DNA of 64,000 nucleotides. It comes from Bacteroides ihuae. Its GTDB lineage: Bacteria > Bacteroidota > Bacteroidia > Bacteroidales > Bacteroidaceae. The stretch covers positions 1 to 64,000 of the forward strand of contig NZ_FNVX01000005.1 of NCBI RefSeq assembly GCF_900104585.1, in the 5' to 3' direction. Shown here one piece after another: positions 58,652-64,000 of this stretch; the stretch's first letter is position 1; each line of letters starts with the position of its first letter. A program made the position numbers and the translations under genes. The notes under the pieces were generated by a model. The model did not search any database, was not told the DNA's origin, and saw only the letters and a list, made by a program, of their open reading frames with translations.

Positions 58652-60550
58652 ATGAAAAAATTCTCTAGAATAGCTGTTTCACTCTTTTTCTTATTTCTAT
58701 TAGTCACGCTTCAAGTGGAGGCGCAAAATAAGCATGCTTTTAATATCAAGGATGGTCATTTTATGTATGATGGCAAACCGATACAAATTATTTCGGGGGA
58801 AATGCACTATAATAGGATTCCTCATCAATACTGGAAACATCGCATGAAAATGCTCAAAGCGATGGGGCTTAATACTGTTGCTACGTACGTTTTTTGGAAT
58901 ATGCATGAGGTAGAACCGGGGAAATGGGATTTCAGTGGTGATAAAAATTTAAGAGAATATATTAAGATCGCTGCAGAAGAAGGGTTGCATGTGATTCTCC
59001 GTTTTGGGCCCTACGCTTGTGCTGAATGGGAATTTGGTGGTTATCCTTGGTGGCTGCAAAATGTTGAAGGACTTGAACTGCGTAGAGATAATGACCAATT
59101 TCTTAAATATACGGATTTATACATAAAAAGGTTGTACCAAGAGGTTAAAGATCTGTTGATCACCAATGGGGGACCTATCATTATGGTGCAGGTTGAGAAC
59201 GAATTTGGTTCTTATGTTTCACAACGAAAAGATATTCCTTTGGAGGAACATCGAAAATACAATGCTAAGATAAAGGAACAACTCTTAAAGGCGGGCTTTA
59301 ATACACCTTTATTCACGTCCGATGGTACGTGGTTGTTTGAAGGTGGTTCTATAGAAGGCGTGTTGCCAACTGCAAATGGGGAAAATAATGTTATTAATTT
59401 GAAGAAGGCTGTTGACAAATATAATGGGGGTAAAGGACCTTATATGGTTGCAGAGTTCTATCCGGGTTGGTTATCTCATTGGGCGGAACCTTTTCCGTCA
59501 GTATCTGCCTCAGCCATCGCTCGTACAGCTGATAATTATTTAAAGAATGATGTTTCTTTTAATTTATATATGGCACATGGAGGTACTAACTTTGGGTTTA
59601 CTAGTGGTGCAAACTATGATAATAAACATGATATTCAGCCTGATCTCACAAGTTACGACTATGATGCTCCGATAAGTGAGGCAGGTTGGGTTACTCCTAA
59701 ATATGATTCCTTGCGTTCAGTGATAAGCAGAAATGTAAAATGGAAGTTGCCTCCTGTACCAGCTCCTATACCTGTAATAGAGATTCCATCTATAAAATTA
59801 ACGCGTGTTGCCGATGTGTTGAGTTATTTGGAAAAGGGTAACAAAGTAGAAAGTGATGTGCCTCTTACCTTCGAACAGTTGAATCAAGGATATGGCTATG
59901 TGCTTTATTCAAGGCGCTTTAATCAACCGATAAGTGGAATTTTAGATGTTTCAGGGCTTCGTGATTATGCCATTGTCTATGTAAATGGCGAAAAGGTTGG
60001 AGAACTCAATCGATATGATAAGAAATACAAAATGCCGATAAATATTCCATTCAACTCTACGCTGCAACTTTTAGTTGAAAATATGGGGCGTATTAATTAT
60101 GGTTCTGAGATAGTAAACAATAAGAAAGGCATTATCAGCCCGGTGAAAATAGACGATATGGAGATGGATGGAAACTGGGAAATGTATAAGCTGCCAATGG
60201 ATGAGGCTCCTGATTTAGAGGCATTTTCACACGCAGACGTATATTCCAATAAAACATTATCTACGGATGCTTTGGTTGGTCGCCCACTTGTTTATGAAGG
60301 AACTTTTTCTTTGACAAACGTAGGAGATACTTTTATTGATATGAGTGATTGGGGAAAAGGAATCATTTTTGTCAATGGGAAAAACCTTGGACGTTACTGG
60401 AATGTGGGACCTCAGCAGACGCTTTATGTACCAGGTGTATGGTTAAAGAAAGGCTTGAATAAAATATTGATATTCGAGCAGGTTAATGATCATATTAGAA
60501 CTGAAGTGAGAACAATTAAAACTCCCATTCTAAATCAGCTAAAGAAATGA
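58652..60550 (+). CDS. GH35 beta-galactosidase
   Basis: A 632-residue exported enzyme with a signal peptide ending QVEAQ. It belongs to GH35, which removes terminal beta-linked galactose. The catalytic barrel has the acid/base Glu in MVQVENEFGSY near residue 183 and the nucleophile Glu in VAEFYPGWLSHW near 267. GTNFGFTSGANY lies near 313, another GH35 signature. A C-terminal jelly-roll region has the sugar-binding fold segment GIIFVNGKNLGRYWNVGPQQTLYVPG near 570-595 (in part). It leads a row of GH35-GH20-GH29 enzymes. Confidence 0.95.
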   Translation: MKKFSRIAVSLFFLFLLVTLQVEAQNKHAFNIKDGHFMYDGKPIQIISGEMHYNRIPHQYWKHRMKMLKAMGLNTVATYVFWNMHEVEPGKWDFSGDKNLREYIKIAAEEGLHVILRFGPYACAEWEFGGYPWWLQNVEGLELRRDNDQFLKYTDLYIKRLYQEVKDLLITNGGPIIMVQVENEFGSYVSQRKDIPLEEHRKYNAKIKEQLLKAGFNTPLFTSDGTWLFEGGSIEGVLPTANGENNVINLKKAVDKYNGGKGPYMVAEFYPGWLSHWAEPFPSVSASAIARTADNYLKNDVSFNLYMAHGGTNFGFTSGANYDNKHDIQPDLTSYDYDAPISEAGWVTPKYDSLRSVISRNVKWKLPPVPAPIPVIEIPSIKLTRVADVLSYLEKGNKVESDVPLTFEQLNQGYGYVLYSRRFNQPISGILDVSGLRDYAIVYVNGEKVGELNRYDKKYKMPINIPFNSTLQLLVENMGRINYGSEIVNNKKGIISPVKIDDMEMDGNWEMYKLPMDEAPDLEAFSHADVYSNKTLSTDALVGRPLVYEGTFSLTNVGDTFIDMSDWGKGIIFVNGKNLGRYWNVGPQQTLYVPGVWLKKGLNKILIFEQVNDHIRTEVRTIKTPILNQLKK

Positions 60551-60607
60551 GGTAATAGGGGATCTTAATCTTGATCTATAGCCAAATGCTTGAATTATTT
60601 CGAAAAC

Positions 60608-62896
60608 ATGAAGACAAAAATAATAATATCCGCTTTCTTTTCCTTAATCTATATAACGGTGTTTGCCCAGACCAAGTGTGTTGAGCCTGCATTGATTCCT
60701 TTTCCTCAAAAGATTGAAATGCTCGACGGGAAGTTTCAATTGTCATCACGAACTCAATTAATAATAAGAGATCAAGGACATTTTGGGAAAGAGGTCTCTT
60801 ATTTGCAATCGCTTTTGACTCCATTATTGGGAAGGAATCTGAGTGCAGAGCCGGGAGATAATAGTCTAGAGATCGACTACTCCAATCGATTGAAAGAAAA
60901 TGAAGCGTATGAACTAACGATTACTTCGACGAAAGTGCTTATTGAAGCATCTGACTCGCGGGGACTATTTTATGCTTTACAAACTCTCAGGCAGTTGCTG
61001 CCTGAACAGGTAGAGTTAGAGACAAAAGTTAGCGGCACCTTGTCTTTACCGGCGCTCCATATTTTAGATAAACCGGCTTTCGCCTGGCGCGGGACGATGA
61101 TTGATGTGTCCCGTCACTTTTTCTCCATTGATTATTTGAAGAGGCACATTGATCGCATGGCATTCTATAAAATGAATAAACTGCATCTACATCTGACAGA
61201 TGATCAAGGGTGGCGTATTGAGATAAAGAAATATCCAGAATTAACCGCTCAAGGTGCTTGGCGCAAATTTAATAATCAAGATACAATCTGTATGAATCTG
61301 GCAAAGGAAAATCCTGATTTTGAGATTGATCAGCGCTATATTATCAGTAGAGATAGTCTAAAGCTTTATGGAGGATATTTTACGCAAGACCAAATTCGTG
61401 ATCTGGTGCAATATGCTGCAGAACGTCATGTTGATATAATTCCCGAGATAGATATGCCTGGCCATATGTTGGCTGCTATTAATGCTTATCCTTACCTTGT
61501 TGATGTAAAAAAAGTCGGTTGGGGCAAGTTGTTTTCTACTCCATTATGCCCATGTAAAGAAGATGTTTATACCTTTGTAGAAGATGTATTATCTGAAATT
61601 ATGGAACTTTTTCCTTCTAAATATATTCATATTGGGGCAGATGAGGTAGATAAGACAACATGGGAAAAGTCGGATCTTTGTAAACAGTTGATGGAGAAAG
61701 AGAATATCAAAAGTCTGAATGAACTACAGACTTACTTTGTACATCGTGTTTCTGAATTTGTCAAGTCCAAAGGCAGGCAAGTGATTGCTTGGGACGATGT
61801 TCTTGATGGCGATGTGGACTCTAGTATTAATGTAATGTATTGGAGGGGATGGGTAAAGAGCTCACTAGAGAAGGCAGCTCATAAAGGTAACCCCGTAATC
61901 ATGTCACCTACCAATCCTCTGTATTTTGATTACACGCCCGACAAAAGTAGTCTTAGAGCTGTCTATGATATGAACGTTGTTTATGATGTTTTTTCTGCAA
62001 ATAAAGCAGAGTCCTTGGTGCAAGGTGCTCAGGCAAATCTGTGGAGTGAGAAGATTCCTTCTGAACAACGGGCCGATTATTTGTTATTTCCTCGGTTGAC
62101 CGCATTAGCCGAACGTTTGTGGACTAATCAAAACCTGTACGATGGCTATTCAAAACGTCTATTGGCTCATTTTTCTCGTTTAGACGCAATGAAGGTTCAT
62201 TATCGCTTGCCGGATCTTACCGGATTTGTATTGGAAGGTGTTTTTGTGAAAGAGGCATTGTTTATGGTTAATAATCCACTTCCTCAATTATCCGTTTATT
62301 ATACTCTGGATGGTTCTATCCCGAATCTTAACTCAAAGAAATTAGAGGGAGCACTGAAAATTAATAAGCCGGTTCAGCTGAAATTTGCTTTGTTGAGTCC
62401 GAATGGTGCTAAAGGAGATGTCTATACAGTTAACTATCGTAAGATGTCAATGGCAAAACCAACCAAATTAAGAGAGAAAACGGAAGATGGCTTATCGTGT
62501 TCCTTCTATGACGGGTTATTCAACAGTACAAAAAAAATAAAGGAAATCAGAGACAAGGAAATGGTTGTATCGAATGTAGCAGTTCCCAAAGAATTTGTGA
62601 CTCCTGCGTTTGCTTTGAAATACAAAGGCTATATAAAAGTGCCGGAAACAGGAATATACAGCTTCTATTTTACTTGCGATGATGGTGGAATGCTGTATCT
62701 GAATGATCAGGTTATTGTCAATAATGACGGATTGCATTCTGCCATCGAAAAGAGTGGGCAGGCGGCATTGGAAAAAGGAATTCATCCTTTCTGTCTTGAT
62801 TTTGTTGAAGGTGGCGGAGGCTTTACATTAAAGTTGCAATACAGCTTAAATGGAAGCGTCCCCCAAGATGTGCCTGATAGTTGGTTTATTCATTGA
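60608..62896 (+). CDS. GH20 beta-N-acetylhexosaminidase
   Basis: Start set at ATG 60608 (MKTKIIISAFFSLIYITVFAQ, a signal peptide); the frame runs back to a TTG at 60590. The 762-residue enzyme has the GH20 N-terminal domain (residues 30-155). The barrel begins FAWRGTMIDVSRHFF near 157, with the catalytic Asp-Glu pair in HIGADEVDKTTW near 345. After the barrel come a chitobiase-type C-terminal segment and a PA14-like beta domain at about 625-760 (GIYSFYFTCDDGGMLYLND near 682). It removes terminal GlcNAc or GalNAc. It starts 57 bases after GH35. Confidence 0.94.
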   Translation: MKTKIIISAFFSLIYITVFAQTKCVEPALIPFPQKIEMLDGKFQLSSRTQLIIRDQGHFGKEVSYLQSLLTPLLGRNLSAEPGDNSLEIDYSNRLKENEAYELTITSTKVLIEASDSRGLFYALQTLRQLLPEQVELETKVSGTLSLPALHILDKPAFAWRGTMIDVSRHFFSIDYLKRHIDRMAFYKMNKLHLHLTDDQGWRIEIKKYPELTAQGAWRKFNNQDTICMNLAKENPDFEIDQRYIISRDSLKLYGGYFTQDQIRDLVQYAAERHVDIIPEIDMPGHMLAAINAYPYLVDVKKVGWGKLFSTPLCPCKEDVYTFVEDVLSEIMELFPSKYIHIGADEVDKTTWEKSDLCKQLMEKENIKSLNELQTYFVHRVSEFVKSKGRQVIAWDDVLDGDVDSSINVMYWRGWVKSSLEKAAHKGNPVIMSPTNPLYFDYTPDKSSLRAVYDMNVVYDVFSANKAESLVQGAQANLWSEKIPSEQRADYLLFPRLTALAERLWTNQNLYDGYSKRLLAHFSRLDAMKVHYRLPDLTGFVLEGVFVKEALFMVNNPLPQLSVYYTLDGSIPNLNSKKLEGALKINKPVQLKFALLSPNGAKGDVYTVNYRKMSMAKPTKLREKTEDGLSCSFYDGLFNSTKKIKEIRDKEMVVSNVAVPKEFVTPAFALKYKGYIKVPETGIYSFYFTCDDGGMLYLNDQVIVNNDGLHSAIEKSGQAALEKGIHPFCLDFVEGGGGFTLKLQYSLNGSVPQDVPDSWFIH

Positions 62897-62929
62897 TCTA
62901 ATTTTTTAATAAGAAAAGATATTGTACTA

Positions 62930-64000
62930 ATGAGAAAATATTCACTAATAGTCGCTTTGTTTTTATTCGCATTTAACACCTTAATGCCGGCCTCTACCAT
63001 TGACACTCCCAAGCCCATTGCACCTATACCTTTGGGTAAACAAGTGAGATGGCAGCAGATGGAGACATTGGCTTTTGTGCATTTTGGGCTAAATACATTC
63101 GACGATAAAGAATGGGGATATGGAGATGTTTCTCCGCAGGTATTTAATCCTACAAAACTAGATTGTGAGCAATGGGTTCAGACTTTTCTGAAGGCAGGCA
63201 TAAAAGAAGTCATCATTACGGCTAAACATCATGATGGCTTTTGTCTTTGGCCAACGCATCTTACTGATTATTGCATTCGTAATGCTCCTTATAAAAATGG
63301 AAAAGGTGACATTGTTGGCGAACTGTCTGCAGCATGTAAGAAATATGGCTTGAAATTTGGCGTTTATCTTTCTCCATGGGACAGGCATCAAGCCAATTAT
63401 GGCACACCTGAATATGTGGAGTACTTCTATAAGCAGCTTAGGGAACTGCTTACGCAGTATGGCAATATTTCTGAGGTTTGGTTTGACGGAGCTAACGGAG
63501 GCGATGGATGGTATGGCGGAACAAAAGAAATACGTAGAATAGATAGAAAAACATATTACGATTTTGGACGCGCTTATCGAATGGTGGAAGAACTCCAACC
63601 GGAAGCAATTATTTTTTCAGATGGTGGTCCGGGTTGCCGATGGATTGGTAATGAAGAAGGATTTGCCGGAGCAACTAATTGGTCTTTTTTACGATCAACA
63701 GAGGTATATCCCGGTTATGAAAACTATCCTGAGTTGCAATATGGGCATGCTGATGGAGATAAATGGGTGCCGGGAGAATGTGATGTCTCGATCAGACCCG
63801 GATGGTTCTATCATCCTAATGAAGATGATCGGGTGAAATCCGTAGAGCAATTGGTTGACCTGTATTATCGAAGCGTGGGACATAATGCAAATCTTTTACT
63901 TAATTTCCCGATAGATCGGGATGGCTTGATTCATCCAACCGATTCTACCAATGCTGTGAATTATCATCTTCAGATTAAAAAGGAATTATCTCATAATTTA
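62930..64000 (+). CDS. GH29 alpha-L-fucosidase, cut by the window end
   Basis: Open from ATG 62930 to the window end (357 codons with no stop). A signal peptide (residues 1-22) is followed by the GH29 barrel: FVHFGLNTF near 46, TAKHHDGFCLWP near 89-100, GVYLSPWDRH near 144-153, and the catalytic nucleophile Asp in VWFDGANGG near 186. The N-terminal part matches GH29 alpha-L-fucosidases. It follows GH20 by 33 bases, giving galactosidase, hexosaminidase and fucosidase in a row. The C-terminal domain lies beyond this window. Confidence 0.9.
   Translation, partial: MRKYSLIVALFLFAFNTLMPASTIDTPKPIAPIPLGKQVRWQQMETLAFVHFGLNTFDDKEWGYGDVSPQVFNPTKLDCEQWVQTFLKAGIKEVIITAKHHDGFCLWPTHLTDYCIRNAPYKNGKGDIVGELSAACKKYGLKFGVYLSPWDRHQANYGTPEYVEYFYKQLRELLTQYGNISEVWFDGANGGDGWYGGTKEIRRIDRKTYYDFGRAYRMVEELQPEAIIFSDGGPGCRWIGNEEGFAGATNWSFLRSTEVYPGYENYPELQYGHADGDKWVPGECDVSIRPGWFYHPNEDDRVKSVEQLVDLYYRSVGHNANLLLNFPIDRDGLIHPTDSTNAVNYHLQIKKELSHNL

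Overview
The window comes from a Bacteroides-type genome (Bacteroidota, order Bacteroidales). The support is a SusC/SusD pair with a hybrid two-component regulator, Bacteroidales-style -7 boxes (TAnnTTTG) before many genes, an AT-rich base composition, and several carbohydrate-active enzymes with signal peptides or lipoboxes. I cannot fix the species from the sequence alone.

Layout. 1-900: 3' end of a 23S rRNA gene, the 5S rRNA gene and a terminator. 900-7660: a decayed gene remnant, then a leucine operon (leuA-leuC-leuD-second isopropylmalate/citramalate synthase-leuB). The operon is preceded by a promoter, a Leu/Ile-rich 27-codon leader, an antiterminator arm and an attenuator terminator. 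7750-21030: housekeeping genes: a small ORF coupled to a GT39/GT83-like glycosyltransferase, cysK, a TPR protein, recQ, a short AraC-type regulator, a dipeptidyl peptidase III lipoprotein, a HEAT-like DNA alkylation repair protein, a Fur-family regulator overlapping purA, a Zn metallopeptidase and hisS. 21030-21890: gene-poor, with a minus-strand small-RNA candidate and a palindromic repeat whose second copy lies at 47.4-47.6 kb.

21888-34706 (minus strand) is a polysaccharide utilisation locus: GH130, an MFS transporter, an unrecognised lipoprotein with helical-toroid character, SusC, SusD and a hybrid two-component regulator. 34983-37412: a GT4 glycosyltransferase, a flippase-like membrane protein and a 53-residue membrane peptide. 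37734-39753: groES-groEL. 39921-43591: a winged-helix protein, a DUF6249-like membrane protein, an S41 peptidase, and an ECF sigma factor with its probable anti-sigma factor behind an ECF-type promoter. 43648-51339: a threonine aldolase-like enzyme, a GH9-polysaccharide deacetylase fusion, and an etfB-etfA-acyl-CoA dehydrogenase operon.

51605-57284 is a compact plus-strand block: VTC-domain polyphosphate polymerase-like protein, DUF4956 membrane protein, DUF2490 outer-membrane protein, a repetitive beta-helix lipoprotein, then a LytS/LytTR-type two-component pair. 57299-64000: an AraC regulator diverging from GH35 beta-galactosidase, GH20 hexosaminidase and GH29 fucosidase (cut by the window end), a set fit for trimming host-type or other complex glycans.

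The signals most worth following are the leu attenuator, the repeat family with compensatory stem changes, the orphan lipoprotein of the PUL, the GH9-NodB fusion with altered deacetylase motifs, and the VTC/DUF4956/beta-helix block.
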